This document shows, in pieces, positions 33,603-43,328 of a DNA stretch of 64,000 bases (position 1 is its first letter; each line of letters starts with the position of its first letter). Origin of the DNA: Mesorhizobium sp. ZC-5 (GTDB taxonomy: Bacteria; Pseudomonadota; Alphaproteobacteria; Rhizobiales; Rhizobiaceae); the NCBI RefSeq assembly GCF_025753855.1, contig NZ_JAOWPT010000011.1:1-64000 (forward strand). The letters run 5' to 3'. Position numbers and translations under genes: made by a program. The notes under the pieces were generated by a model. It did no database searches. It saw only the letters and a program-made list of their open reading frames with translations, and was not told where the DNA came from.

Positions 33603-34627
33603 ACAAGTCCGCGGCGCTGTCTGAGGCGTTCGATTTCTTCGAGCTTCTGCGCCGGCTCGAGCAGGATGGCCGTTTGTTCGGCCAATCCGGCCGGCCGGAT
33701 CGCGAGCCGGCGCGTCTCGGACAGCACATCCGTCTCGGGTTCGCAGCACAGGACGTGGTCGGCTTTCGCGAAGCCACGGACAAGGCGCCCGCCAGAGTCA
33801 CGGTCGCCAATCTCGGACTTATGGGGCCGGAGGGTCCACTACCCTTGCACATGACGCGCTGGGTGCTCGATCGCCTCTCGCAACGCTGGTTTGCCGGCGC
33901 TGCCGCGGAGCAGACAAGCGACACGACATTCGTGGATTTCGTGAACATCCTGCAGCACCGAATGATTGCCTTGTTCTATCGGGCGTGGGCCGACGCTCAT
34001 CCGGGAGTCCAGGTCGAACGCCCGGTCGGTGGACGGGTGCGTTCCATGCTGGAGGCGATGTCGGGAACCGGGCTTCCGGGCACAAAAAATGCCGAATACG
34101 CTGAACTCGATGCGGTCAAGCTGCAGCAGGCTGCGGCGCTTGCCACGCAAGTCGACGGACCCGAACGGCTGACCTTGTTCATAGCAGAGGCATTCAAGGT
34201 GCCGGTCCAATTGAAGGAGTTCGTGGCTTCGTGGATGACGGTGCCCAAAGCGTTGCAGACCGGACTGGGCAAAGCCCACGCAGCGCTTGGCCGCAGCGCG
34301 ACGATCGGCCCCCGAACCTTCAGCCGCCAAAGCCGGGCTGAGCTTCGCATTGGCCCGCTCGGGTTCGACGATTACAAGGCATTCCTGCCCGGTGGCGAAA
34401 GACTGAAAGCGTTGAAACGGGCGATCCGGGATATGGTTGGCGACCTGCTGGACGTCGACCTGCGGGTGGTGTTGGCTCGCGATGAAGTGCAGCCGGCCCG
34501 GATAGGAAGGTCGCAGCTTGGAAGAACGGCTTGGCTTGCACCCCCCGATGAAAGGGGAGATGCTGAAGACATGCGCCTGCGGACCATTGTTGGATGGCGG
34601 CCGGAAGTGACGGGGATAGCGGCATGA
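33566..34627 (+). CDS. tssG: T6SS baseplate protein TssG
   Basis: TssG completes the TssEFG wedge of the baseplate. The 353-residue protein has FDFFELLRRLEQ, the beta-strand block LGFAAQDVVGFREA, NLGLMGPEGPLPLHMTRWV and a C-terminal end RTAWLAPPDERGDAEDM. ATG 33566 follows GCAGGAGGA inside the end of tssF. Its stop overlaps the tagH start in the ATGA arrangement. Length and order are normal. Confidence 0.95.
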   Translation: MADDARQSLPDLDKSAALSEAFDFFELLRRLEQDGRLFGQSGRPDREPARLGQHIRLGFAAQDVVGFREATDKAPARVTVANLGLMGPEGPLPLHMTRWVLDRLSQRWFAGAAAEQTSDTTFVDFVNILQHRMIALFYRAWADAHPGVQVERPVGGRVRSMLEAMSGTGLPGTKNAEYAELDAVKLQQAAALATQVDGPERLTLFIAEAFKVPVQLKEFVASWMTVPKALQTGLGKAHAALGRSATIGPRTFSRQSRAELRIGPLGFDDYKAFLPGGERLKALKRAIRDMVGDLLDVDLRVVLARDEVQPARIGRSQLGRTAWLAPPDERGDAEDMRLRTIVGWRPEVTGIAA

Positions 34628-36096
34628 GCCTGCTCCTCACGCTTGAGCAGGGACCGCGCAATCAAGCGGTACGCCAGACCCGGCTGGACGAGGGTGAATT
34701 GGTTATCGGCCGCAGTTCCGACGCGGACTGGCAGATCGATGATCCTGACATGTTCGTTTCACGCGCCCATTGCAAAATCGTCGCACGACAGGACGGATAC
34801 TTCGTTACCGACACGTCGAGCAGCGGACTTTTCGTAGATGACGCCGGCAGCCCGCTTGGGGCGGGAAACTCGATCCCGCTCCGGAACGGGATGCGGCTTA
34901 GGATGGGCGATTATGTGCTGGGGGTCGATCTGCAGACGGCGGCGGCTCCGCAAGCTGCGCCCGTGCAGCCGGCTCCTCAGTCATCGTCGCATACCTCGCG
35001 TGCCCCCCTCGGCATCAGCAGCGACGATTTCTTTTCCGTGCAGACGGAAGAGGAACCACGACGCCCTCGTCCTGCCGGCTTGCCTGATCCGTTCGAACAG
35101 CCGCAGGCAGGTGCATTCGAGCGCTCCAGCGAACGCAGCTCTGCCGCTTTCGACGACCCGTTCAGCCTTGATCCGGTCGCAACGCCCTCCCCGGACGGAA
35201 GCGTCGACGGTGACCAACGCAGCGCGGCGGCGTTCGACCCGTTCGGGTTCTCTCCTGCTCCCGCTACTTCGGATGCAGGCGCCGACGCTGCTCAACCGGA
35301 GGCACCAGCTTTCGACGATGATTTCAGGCTGGACCCGGTCGTCACCCCTGTTCCTGAAAAGGGCATGGATCGCACCGGCAACCGCCAACCCGTGACCGAC
35401 ACTTCTGCGTCTCCGAATCCGTGGGACCCACCTGTGCCTGCAGCGGAAGCACCACCTCCCCCACCAGCTCGGCAGCGGGTGGTGCCAAAACCGGCTCCCC
35501 GATCCTCTCCAGCGTCCGACGTCGGGGATACTGCGCTTCGCGCCGCTTTCCTTCACGGCATGGGCCTCGAAGAAGACGGCTTCCCCGGCCGCGATCCGAT
35601 TGCCGAGATGGAGAAGTTCGGCCGCGAATACCGCATGATGATGGAAGGCCTCATGCAACTCCTGCGCAAGCGCGCGGAGGAAAAAGGCAATGCACGCGTC
35701 GCGCAAACCGTCGTCGGAGCATCCGAAGTGAATCCGCTCAAGTTTCTGCCAACGGTGGACGACGCATTGGTGACAATCCTCGCCGAGCGCAGCCCGGGCT
35801 TTCTCGCCGCTGAGCCGGCGATCGCGGACGCAGTCCGTGACCTTGCGAACCACCATGTTCGCGCCTGGCGAGGGGTACAGGGCGCGTTACGGCGCATGAT
35901 CGACCGCTTCGATCCGGTGGCGCTCGAAGAAGAATTGAAGTCGAGTTCGACGATCGAAACATTGCTTGCAGGCGGACGTGGCGCCAAGCTTTGGGAACTC
36001 TATCAAAAACGCCATCGCGAAATCGCCACCAGTGCGGAATCCCGCTTCCTGGGCGACATTGGCGCCGATTTCAGAAACGCATATGAAGAGGAGTGA
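34624..36096 (+). CDS. tagH: FHA-domain T6SS protein TagH (first copy)
   Basis: TagH/Fha proteins read phosphothreonine marks and help switch the T6SS on. The 490-residue protein has an N-terminal FHA domain (about residues 22-95) with the Gly-Arg pair (29-30) and SRAHC (46-50). The usual NG turn is changed to SSG (Ser67 in place of Asn). A proline- and aspartate-rich linker of about 200 residues contains repeated DPF and LDPV motifs. The C-terminal T6SS-specific domain covers about 310-490 (LRAAFLHGMGLEEDGFPG, NPLKFLPTVDDAL). It is the seventh structural gene of the operon. Confidence 0.93.
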   Translation: MSLLLTLEQGPRNQAVRQTRLDEGELVIGRSSDADWQIDDPDMFVSRAHCKIVARQDGYFVTDTSSSGLFVDDAGSPLGAGNSIPLRNGMRLRMGDYVLGVDLQTAAAPQAAPVQPAPQSSSHTSRAPLGISSDDFFSVQTEEEPRRPRPAGLPDPFEQPQAGAFERSSERSSAAFDDPFSLDPVATPSPDGSVDGDQRSAAAFDPFGFSPAPATSDAGADAAQPEAPAFDDDFRLDPVVTPVPEKGMDRTGNRQPVTDTSASPNPWDPPVPAAEAPPPPPARQRVVPKPAPRSSPASDVGDTALRAAFLHGMGLEEDGFPGRDPIAEMEKFGREYRMMMEGLMQLLRKRAEEKGNARVAQTVVGASEVNPLKFLPTVDDALVTILAERSPGFLAAEPAIADAVRDLANHHVRAWRGVQGALRRMIDRFDPVALEEELKSSSTIETLLAGGRGAKLWELYQKRHREIATSAESRFLGDIGADFRNAYEEE

Positions 36097-36099
36097 CGC

Positions 36100-36552
36100 A
36101 TGATCCACCGGCGCGACTTTATCCTTGCCCTTGGGGCGACAGGGCTTGTTACCGCCTGCCAGAGCGGACCACCGAAGCCATCAACCGTCACCATCAACCT
36201 GGCAGGCCAGGCGGGGATGAATCCGGGACCCGGCGGCGGCGATCGGCCAGTAACGGTTCTCATCATGCGGCTGAAGAGTGCAGGCAAGTTCAATTCCGCG
36301 GACTATTTCGCGCTGCAAGGTGATGCCGGTACGGCGCTCGCGGGCGATCTTGTCGGATCCGACTCGATTGCGGTTGGGCCAGGCGCGACCGCTTCGAAGA
36401 CGATTACCGTCGAGCCCGAGGCAACGACGCTGGGCTTCGTGGCGCTGATCAGAGAGCCGGGCGGTCGGACTTGGCGAACCACCAAGTCCGTCTCGCCTGG
36501 ATCGACAGTCACGATCAACGCAAGGATCGGAAGCGGCGGTATTTCCGCATAG
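36100..36552 (+). CDS. tssJ: T6SS outer-membrane lipoprotein TssJ
   Basis: TssJ is the outer-membrane lipoprotein that anchors TssM. The 150-residue protein has an N-terminal signal with RR at residues 4-5 and a lipobox LVTAC with the lipidated cysteine at position 20. The short positive start with two arginines might allow Tat export but fits Sec as well. The beta-sandwich domain shows VLIMRLKSAGKFNSADYFAL and TTLGFVALIREPGGRTWR. It lies 3 bp after tagH and 37 bp before tssK. Confidence 0.92.
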   Translation: MIHRRDFILALGATGLVTACQSGPPKPSTVTINLAGQAGMNPGPGGGDRPVTVLIMRLKSAGKFNSADYFALQGDAGTALAGDLVGSDSIAVGPGATASKTITVEPEATTLGFVALIREPGGRTWRTTKSVSPGSTVTINARIGSGGISA

Positions 36553-36589
36553 CGCGAAGGCAGGGGTGATTGGTGCAGAAAGTGGCGGC

Positions 36590-37924
36590 ATGAGCGACAC
36601 AAACAGAGTGCTGTGGTCCGAGGGATTGTTCCTTCGGACGCAGCATTTCCAACAACAGGATCGCTTTTTCGAAGCGACCGTGCGCGGCACGCTGCAAGCC
36701 GGGCATCTTCAGACGTTCGGCTTTAGAACGCTGACGCTCGCCCCGGCGCAACTCGAAGCGGGCCAGGTTTCGGTTCTCTCCGCGCGCGGCATCTTTCCCG
36801 ACGGAACGCCATTCGCGATCCCGGACACCATGGATGCACCGCAGCCGCTTGCAATAACGTCCGAGATGGGCGGTGGTCCGGTGCTGATCGCCTTGCCACT
36901 GGAACCCCCCGGCGGCGTCGGCTTCGATCCTGCACACGCCGGATCGACCGGAGCGCGTTATCGCGGACGCATCGTGTCGGTGCGCGATGCCGTGCAGGGA
37001 GGAGCCGATCCCGAAGAAATCGAGATCGCCCGACCGCAAGCGCTGCTGCTTGCCCCCGGCAAGTCGATCGGCGGCTACACCGCATTACCGGTTGCCGAGA
37101 TCAAAGGACTTTGCGCCGACGGCGGCGTGGCATTGGACGATACGTTCCTGCCGCCTGCCTTGGCGACCGGAGCGGTTGCCTGGTATGCGCAGCTTCTCCA
37201 GGAAGTCATCACCGGCCTCGACCAGATCTCCGAAGCACACGGCAAGATGGTGCTGGGTGGCCCGGGACGCAGCGTTGAAGATCTGCTGATGCTCAACCTC
37301 GCCAACGCGGCTCGTCCGCGGCTGGCGCATATGCTGGCACAAGAGGTCTTCCATCCGGCCGAGTTGTATCTCGAGCTTGCCGGCCTTGCCGGTTCGATGG
37401 CTACCTATGGCTCGAGCGCGCGACGGCTGGGCGAGTTGCCTGCCTACGACCACATGGCCCCGGGGGCGGCCTACACGGCACTGGCCGATACCTTGCGCTC
37501 GCTCATTCTCAGCTTGCGCTATATCGAGCCCAAGTCGCGCGCCCTGCCCGTCATGCGGCATTCCACCAATGTCTGGAAGGTTCGAGTCGACAATCCGAAG
37601 CTGCTGGTGGCCAGCCGCATCGTCGTCCGGGTCGGCTCCGAATTGTCTGAAGACGCCCTGCGCAAGATATTTGTGAATCAGGCGACAGTCGGTGCCGCCG
37701 ACGAGTTCGAGGGACTATGGAAATCACGCCTGCCAGGCATTCCGTTAAAGCCCCTGCATTCGCAGCCACGTGAAATTCCCTATGACGGCGACCGACTTTG
37801 CCTTGAACTCGACCAGCGCAGCGAGCATTGGGCCTCGCTCCTCGATGCACCCGGTTTCGTTATCGGTGTTTCGGGCGTGCTCCCGAGCGAGCCGCAGGTC
37901 GATTGCTATTCGGTAAACAGGTGA
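36590..37924 (+). CDS. tssK: T6SS baseplate protein TssK
   Basis: TssK connects the baseplate to the membrane complex and can bind TssL and the tail. The 444-residue protein begins with the diagnostic VLWSEGLFLRTQHFQQQDRF. It carries KIKGLCADGGVALDDTFLPP-like EIKGLCADGGVALDDTFLP and HPAELYLELAGLAGSMATYG. Length is normal. ATG 36590 follows the tssJ stop. The gene is 4 bp before tssL. Confidence 0.97.
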   Translation: MSDTNRVLWSEGLFLRTQHFQQQDRFFEATVRGTLQAGHLQTFGFRTLTLAPAQLEAGQVSVLSARGIFPDGTPFAIPDTMDAPQPLAITSEMGGGPVLIALPLEPPGGVGFDPAHAGSTGARYRGRIVSVRDAVQGGADPEEIEIARPQALLLAPGKSIGGYTALPVAEIKGLCADGGVALDDTFLPPALATGAVAWYAQLLQEVITGLDQISEAHGKMVLGGPGRSVEDLLMLNLANAARPRLAHMLAQEVFHPAELYLELAGLAGSMATYGSSARRLGELPAYDHMAPGAAYTALADTLRSLILSLRYIEPKSRALPVMRHSTNVWKVRVDNPKLLVASRIVVRVGSELSEDALRKIFVNQATVGAADEFEGLWKSRLPGIPLKPLHSQPREIPYDGDRLCLELDQRSEHWASLLDAPGFVIGVSGVLPSEPQVDCYSVNR

Positions 37925-37928
37925 GACG

Positions 37929-39266
37929 ATGAGCAAGGACGATCCTTTCGGCCTCTCGGAGGATCGTGAGCGTACCCGCATACGGCTGGTCGGGTCGCCC
38001 ATGCCAGGGACTCCAATGCCACGCGCGCCGATGCCCATGCAGCCGGGCACCCCGGTGAAACGGTCTCGCTCGCATCCGAATGCGCTGGTCAATGCCTTCT
38101 CGCCACTGCTTGAATTTGCGCCCGAAATGGAAAGCGCGCTGCCACCGGAAAATCCGGAGGCTCTGCGTACCCGTCTGCTCGACGAGCTTATCCGGGCGCG
38201 AGACGCGGCGATAACGGCCGGGTCCTCACTCGAACGTGCGGATCAGGCCGCGTGGGTGGTAGCCGCGCTGCTGGATGATCTCGCGTTGAACACGCCTTGG
38301 GGCGGAGCCAGCGCCTGGCCGCGCCAGCCGCTCGTCGTCATGCTGCGTGGCGATGTTGACGCCGGCACGCAATTCTTCGCCAGGCTGGAAGAGCTTGAGC
38401 GGCATCCCAACCGTGATCGCGAGTTGCTGGAGTTGCAGTACCACTGCATGGCGCTCGGCTTTCGCGGCAAATATCGCGTACCGGGCCGTTCCGGAGATCG
38501 CTCGCTAAATGCCGTCCGTGTCGCCGCGGCACGCTTCCTGCGAGATCCGGACGCCGAAGGTGCGCCACTCTCGCCAAACTGGAAAGGCGTCATAGCTTCC
38601 GACGAACCCGCGCGCTTCACAGTCCCCATTTGGGTGATGGTGGCCGCCGCCGCAGTGCTCGCCACGGCAATCCATATCGCGCTTTCAATGAGCCTGAGCA
38701 GCCAGGCCGTCGAACTTTCCGCACTGGTCCGCGCACTTCCGCCGCCAGATCGTGCGCAAATTCAGCGCGTTTCACCCAAAGCCGAGGCACCGCCGCTGGA
38801 GACAGTGGATTTTGCCCTGCTGCCTGAGTTCGAGGCCGCCGCTCCCGCAGAATTGCGGGCAGCACTCAAGGGAACTGAAAGCATCTCGCTCGCCAAGCTG
38901 GTCGTCCAGAGATCGAACCCCGAACTGTTCCAGTCATCGCGCGCGCAACTGACAGAAGGCTTCGAGCCGCTCATCGGTTCGATTGCCAAGGTAATCCTCG
39001 AAAATGAGGACCTGATCGGAAATATCACAGTGGTCGGGCACACCGACAGCATTCCCCTGCAGAGGAGCAATCCACTCTCGACCAACCAACGCCTGTCGGA
39101 AGCCCGCGCCGCGACTATCGCGGAACTCCTGGTCCAGAACGGCGTGCCTGAAGGCCGGGTCCGTTCAGAGGGGCGCGCAGCCACCGATCCAGTAGCCGAC
39201 GACAGCACCCGTGAAGGCCGGGCATTGAACCGCCGCGTCGAGGTGCTTGTCGAGAAGAGGCTCTGA
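37929..39266 (+). CDS. tssL: T6SS membrane-complex protein TssL with OmpA-like domain (first copy)
   Basis: TssL sits in the inner membrane and connects TssM to the baseplate. The 445-residue protein has a cytosolic DotU domain (about 50-215), one transmembrane helix (VPIWVMVAAAAVLATAIHIA) and a C-terminal OmpA-like peptidoglycan-binding domain (about 330-445: VVGHTDSIPLQRSN, GRALNRRVEVLVEKR). The N-terminus DDPFGLSEDRERTRIRL resembles the Agrobacterium TssL region that is phosphorylated on threonine; Thr16 is the candidate here. It lies 1 bp before tssM. Confidence 0.95.
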   Translation: MSKDDPFGLSEDRERTRIRLVGSPMPGTPMPRAPMPMQPGTPVKRSRSHPNALVNAFSPLLEFAPEMESALPPENPEALRTRLLDELIRARDAAITAGSSLERADQAAWVVAALLDDLALNTPWGGASAWPRQPLVVMLRGDVDAGTQFFARLEELERHPNRDRELLELQYHCMALGFRGKYRVPGRSGDRSLNAVRVAAARFLRDPDAEGAPLSPNWKGVIASDEPARFTVPIWVMVAAAAVLATAIHIALSMSLSSQAVELSALVRALPPPDRAQIQRVSPKAEAPPLETVDFALLPEFEAAAPAELRAALKGTESISLAKLVVQRSNPELFQSSRAQLTEGFEPLIGSIAKVILENEDLIGNITVVGHTDSIPLQRSNPLSTNQRLSEARAATIAELLVQNGVPEGRVRSEGRAATDPVADDSTREGRALNRRVEVLVEKRL

Positions 39267-39267
39267 G

Positions 39268-42200
39268 ATGTTCATCCTGCGCTTCCTCTGGTCCGTTCTG
39301 ACATCCCGCTGGCTCTGGACGCTGATCGGCCTCACGCTGCTTTCGCTGGTCATCTGGATCTTCGGTCCGATCGTCAGGATCGGCCAGAGCGAACCATTTG
39401 CATCGGAGACGGTGCGTATCGTCCTCATCGCCCTTCTGGTCATCTTTTGGCTGATCTGGCTGATCGTCGCGCAGCGCAGGGCAATCCGCGCCAATCGGAT
39501 GTTCGTTGCCGAAATCGCCGCTCCCGTCGTTGAAAAACCGCTCAGCCCGGGCGAAGAAAGCGTCGCCGCTGTCGGCGCCAAATTCCAGGACGTGATGGGT
39601 GAACTGCGCCGCCGCAAACTTGGCGGCCGCAAGTTCCTGCGTGAAATGCCGTGGTACGTGATCGTCGGCCCGCCGGCTACCGGCAAGACAACGGCGCTGC
39701 GCCAGTCCGGACTCAATTTTCCGATCGATCTGACCGACGATCTCCAGGGCGTCGGCGGCACCCGCAACTGCGACTGGTTCTTCTCCGAAAACGCGGTGCT
39801 GATCGACACCGCCGGCCGCTATGTCCAGCAGGAAAGCCAACCCGACGTCGATGCGGCCGAATGGCTGGGTTTCCTGGACCTGCTGAAGAGACACCGGGGA
39901 CGCCGCGCGTTGAACGGTGTGATCGTTGCGCTTTCGATCGATGCACTTTCCGAAGGCGACGAGGCCATCAAGGCGCATGGGCGCAAAATCCGCAGGCGGC
40001 TGGCGGAACTGAATGAGCGGCTTGAGATCCGCCTGCCTGTCTATCTGATGCTGACCAAGGCCGACCTCATCAAGGGTTTCGAAGCCTTCTTCGGTGGCCT
40101 CTCGACCTCGGCACGCGAACAGGTGTGGGGGACAACGTTTGCCCTCGACGCACGCGTGGATGGCCAGACTGTCGCCCGCGAAATTTCAACCCTTGCCAGG
40201 GAACTTGAGCGGCGGCTCGTGCCGCGGCTTGAGGATGAAGACAAGCTTGCCACCCGTGCCGAGATATTCCGGTTCCCGGCCCAGGTCGAAAGTCTTTCAG
40301 AACCGATCCAGGTGCTGATCGACGCGATGTTCGGGGAAAGCCGTTACGAAGAAACCGCCTGGCTGCGCGGCATCTATCTGACCTCCGCGACGCAGGAAGG
40401 CGCGCCTATCGACCGCTTGACCGCAGCGTTGGCCTCTTCGTTCGGATTGCCGGCAAGGGGATCCATGCCGGCCTCACGAGTTGAAAAGCGCAGCTTCTTC
40501 CTTAGGAACCTGCTCACCGAAGTGGTTTTCAAGGAAGCCGGTCTTGGCACCTTCGATCCACTCGCCCAGCGCCGTCGCACATGGATATGGCGCGGTGCGG
40601 CTGCGGCTTCGGGCGCGGTTGCGCTGCTGGCGGGTTCTATCTTCACGTTCTCCTACTTCGACAATCGCAACGCCATTGCCACTCAGGCCACGCAATTCGA
40701 AGCCTTGCAGGCACCGCTGACGACGATTGCCGCGAGCCAGGCACCCGTGGAAACACCTGACCTCGATGTCGCGCTCGAAGCGATGGATGAGGTGGCGAAT
40801 GCGAGGACCGAACCGCCAAGCGGCATCCGGGATCTGATCGGGCCAACGGCATCGCCGGAACTTCTGCGAGCGCAGACCGACGCCTACAACCATTCACTGC
40901 GCAACGTGCTGGAGCCACGCATGGTGGCTTTGCTCGAAGCGACGATGTGGCGTCAGATCCGCGAGCCGGACTTCCTGCTTGGCGCGCTCAAGACCTACCG
41001 CATGATGACGGGCTTGTCGCAAATGGATCCCGACTTTGTTCAGGGCTGGTGGGTGAACGATCTGCCCGAATTCGCGCCTGCCGCACCGTTTCCGACCGCC
41101 GACGCAGAGGAACATCAACTCGCAGCCATCCGCCGCATGGCCGTCGACGAGAGCTACATCGCACCGGACCAGGCGCTGGTTGCCGAAGCACTGAAGAGCG
41201 TCTGCACAATTTCGCTGCCGGCGCGCGCCTACAAGCAGCTGCTTGGCGATCCCGCAGTCGCCGAACTCAAGGAGTGGATTCCGGCGAACTTCGCAGGACC
41301 AAATGGAGCCAAAGTATTTGCCCGGCGATCAGACAAAACGCTCCGCGTCGGTGTTCCCGGAGCGTTCACCTATGACGGCTTCCAGAACGTCATCCTAGAT
41401 CGGCTGGAGGACGTAGCGGCCCAGGCGGCGCTCGACCGGGCGGTCTTTGCCGGCGGATGCGAAGAAAACGCCGAGACGTCGGTGTCGGCGCTTTCGGAGG
41501 ATATCCTTAAACTCTACTACGAGGACTACATCGCACAATGGGATAGTTTCCTTCGCGACATGAGGCTTGCCCCACTGACCGACCTTACGGTCGCCGGCGA
41601 AAACCTGAAGGATCTGTCCAGCGCGGATTCCGCTTTGAAACGCCTTGTTACGGCAGTGGTACGGGAAACCGAACTCACGCGGTCGGACGAACCGGCAGCT
41701 GATGACAAGGCCGCACCGAAGGGCGCCTCGAAACTGCTCGGCAAGCTTGGCAAGATCGGAAAGCTGGCCAAGAAGGGGGCAAAACTCCTCCCGCGTGCCG
41801 GCGCTGCGGCGGAAGTAGATCTTACTGGCGCGCTGGTCGCCGAACATTTCAAGCCGCTGAAAGGCGCCATCGCGGAAGTCGACGGTCAGCCGCCGGCGCT
41901 GGATGCCGCGGTGGTCGCGCTGACCGCGCTCTCGAACGTGTTGCAAACGGTCGCCGCCAACCCGGACCCGCAGGACGCAATCAAGAAGCAGGGTGGACTT
42001 GCCGAATTGACGGGAGCTGTGGCCAGGCAGGCCCAGATATTGCCCGACCCGATCGATGACTGGCTGGGCGGCGTTGCCGGCGACACCAGCGGCCTGACCG
42101 AGAGGGCCGTGACGTCGGAACTGAACGCCATCTGGCGCGCCGATATCCTGCCCTTCTGCCAAGCCGCCCTCAACAACCGTTATCCCTTCACCGCCGAAAG

Positions 42201-42804
42201 CGCGATCGACGTCAACGTGCGTGATTTTGGCCGCCTGTTCGGGCCGGGCGGCATGATCGACGCCTTCATCAATGACCACCTGATCAGCTACGTCGACACG
42301 GCAAGCCAGCCGTGGAAATGGCGCGCCGATTTCGGACTGGATGCTTCCGCGCTCGCCGCCTTCGAGCAGGCGCGGCGCATTCGCGACGATCTTTTTCCGG
42401 GCGGCTCGGGGCCTGTCATGAGTTTCACCCTGGAGCCGAAAGACCTGTCGCCGAGCGTTACCCGTGTCACGCTAAATCTCGATGGCCAAAGTCTTGTTTA
42501 TTACAACAACGCGACGCGACCACAGCCGATGACTTGGCCGGGCAAGGACGGCACTGGCGTCATCACGCTCGCGTTCCAGCCGATCGACGGCTCCCCTGAA
42601 GTCATCGTCAGCGAGACCGGCAGTTGGGCGTGGCTCAGGATGCTGCGCAGCGGCCGCTTCACCGGCACCAAGCTCGCGGATGTCTACAGCCTGCGGCTGG
42701 GCGCCAAAAGCTATTATGCTGATTTCGAGCTGAAGGCTTCCAGCGTGGAGAACCCCTACAATCTCGAAATGTTCAAGAAGTTCACATGTCCGCAGAATAT
42801 CTGA
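39268..42804 (+). CDS. tssM: T6SS membrane-complex protein TssM (IcmF-like, first copy)
   Basis: TssM spans the envelope and forms the channel with TssL and TssJ. The 1178-residue protein has two N-terminal transmembrane helices (about 15-33 and 50-69), and a third near residue 447 (AAAASGAVALLAGSIFTFSY). A cytosolic NTPase domain lies between, with an intact Walker A GPPATGKT at 134-141 and DTAGRY further on. The large periplasmic region ends with the TssM C-terminal fold. It overlaps tagF by 19 bp. Confidence 0.97.
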   Translation: MFILRFLWSVLTSRWLWTLIGLTLLSLVIWIFGPIVRIGQSEPFASETVRIVLIALLVIFWLIWLIVAQRRAIRANRMFVAEIAAPVVEKPLSPGEESVAAVGAKFQDVMGELRRRKLGGRKFLREMPWYVIVGPPATGKTTALRQSGLNFPIDLTDDLQGVGGTRNCDWFFSENAVLIDTAGRYVQQESQPDVDAAEWLGFLDLLKRHRGRRALNGVIVALSIDALSEGDEAIKAHGRKIRRRLAELNERLEIRLPVYLMLTKADLIKGFEAFFGGLSTSAREQVWGTTFALDARVDGQTVAREISTLARELERRLVPRLEDEDKLATRAEIFRFPAQVESLSEPIQVLIDAMFGESRYEETAWLRGIYLTSATQEGAPIDRLTAALASSFGLPARGSMPASRVEKRSFFLRNLLTEVVFKEAGLGTFDPLAQRRRTWIWRGAAAASGAVALLAGSIFTFSYFDNRNAIATQATQFEALQAPLTTIAASQAPVETPDLDVALEAMDEVANARTEPPSGIRDLIGPTASPELLRAQTDAYNHSLRNVLEPRMVALLEATMWRQIREPDFLLGALKTYRMMTGLSQMDPDFVQGWWVNDLPEFAPAAPFPTADAEEHQLAAIRRMAVDESYIAPDQALVAEALKSVCTISLPARAYKQLLGDPAVAELKEWIPANFAGPNGAKVFARRSDKTLRVGVPGAFTYDGFQNVILDRLEDVAAQAALDRAVFAGGCEENAETSVSALSEDILKLYYEDYIAQWDSFLRDMRLAPLTDLTVAGENLKDLSSADSALKRLVTAVVRETELTRSDEPAADDKAAPKGASKLLGKLGKIGKLAKKGAKLLPRAGAAAEVDLTGALVAEHFKPLKGAIAEVDGQPPALDAAVVALTALSNVLQTVAANPDPQDAIKKQGGLAELTGAVARQAQILPDPIDDWLGGVAGDTSGLTERAVTSELNAIWRADILPFCQAALNNRYPFTAESAIDVNVRDFGRLFGPGGMIDAFINDHLISYVDTASQPWKWRADFGLDASALAAFEQARRIRDDLFPGGSGPVMSFTLEPKDLSPSVTRVTLNLDGQSLVYYNNATRPQPMTWPGKDGTGVITLAFQPIDGSPEVIVSETGSWAWLRMLRSGRFTGTKLADVYSLRLGAKSYYADFELKASSVENPYNLEMFKKFTCPQNI

Positions 42805-43328
42805 TCCTGCCCGGCTTCTACGGCAAGCTGCCAACCGCGGGTGACTTCGTCACGAGGCGGCTGCCGTTCGATTTTGTCTATTTGTGGGACCGATGGCTCG
42901 CTCAGCATTTCGCCCCTCTGATTGGCTCGCAGCTCTGGCCCCCCCACGCCGCATTGCGCTTTCTCAAAGGGCCGGCGTCTTTCGGCGCGGCGGCGGGCAT
43001 CATTCTGCAGAGTGCCGACAAGGTCGGCAGGCAGTTTCCCCTTACCATCGTCGCGCAGCTTCCCGAGGTGTCGATCGGCCTGGTGCGCGCCGAAAAATGG
43101 TTTGCCAGCATAGAGGAGGCTGGTGCCGACGCTCAGCTCGGCAACATGACACCTGATGAACTCGATGCCACGTTGACAACGATGCCGATGCCATCTGCCG
43201 ACGTTGACGACGAGATCGTTAACGGCATGGTGGTCTGGACCGCGCATTCTGACATCTTCGACATCGACCCCGATACGCCGCAAACCGTGCTGGAGCAGGT
43301 TTTCGCAAGAAGCCGGGAGACCGGCTGA
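42786..43328 (+). CDS. tagF: T6SS regulator TagF
   Basis: The 180-residue protein belongs to the TagF family (DUF2094), post-translational repressors of T6SS that in Pseudomonas act through Fha1. The family start is LPGFYGKLPTAGDFVTRRLP, followed by WDRWLAQHFAPL and DKVGRQFPLTI. Only the TagF domain is present; it is not fused to the PppA phosphatase as in some species. The start overlaps tssM, and the stop overlaps the DUF2169 gene as TGATG. Confidence 0.92.
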   Translation: MSAEYLILPGFYGKLPTAGDFVTRRLPFDFVYLWDRWLAQHFAPLIGSQLWPPHAALRFLKGPASFGAAAGIILQSADKVGRQFPLTIVAQLPEVSIGLVRAEKWFASIEEAGADAQLGNMTPDELDATLTTMPMPSADVDDEIVNGMVVWTAHSDIFDIDPDTPQTVLEQVFARSRETG

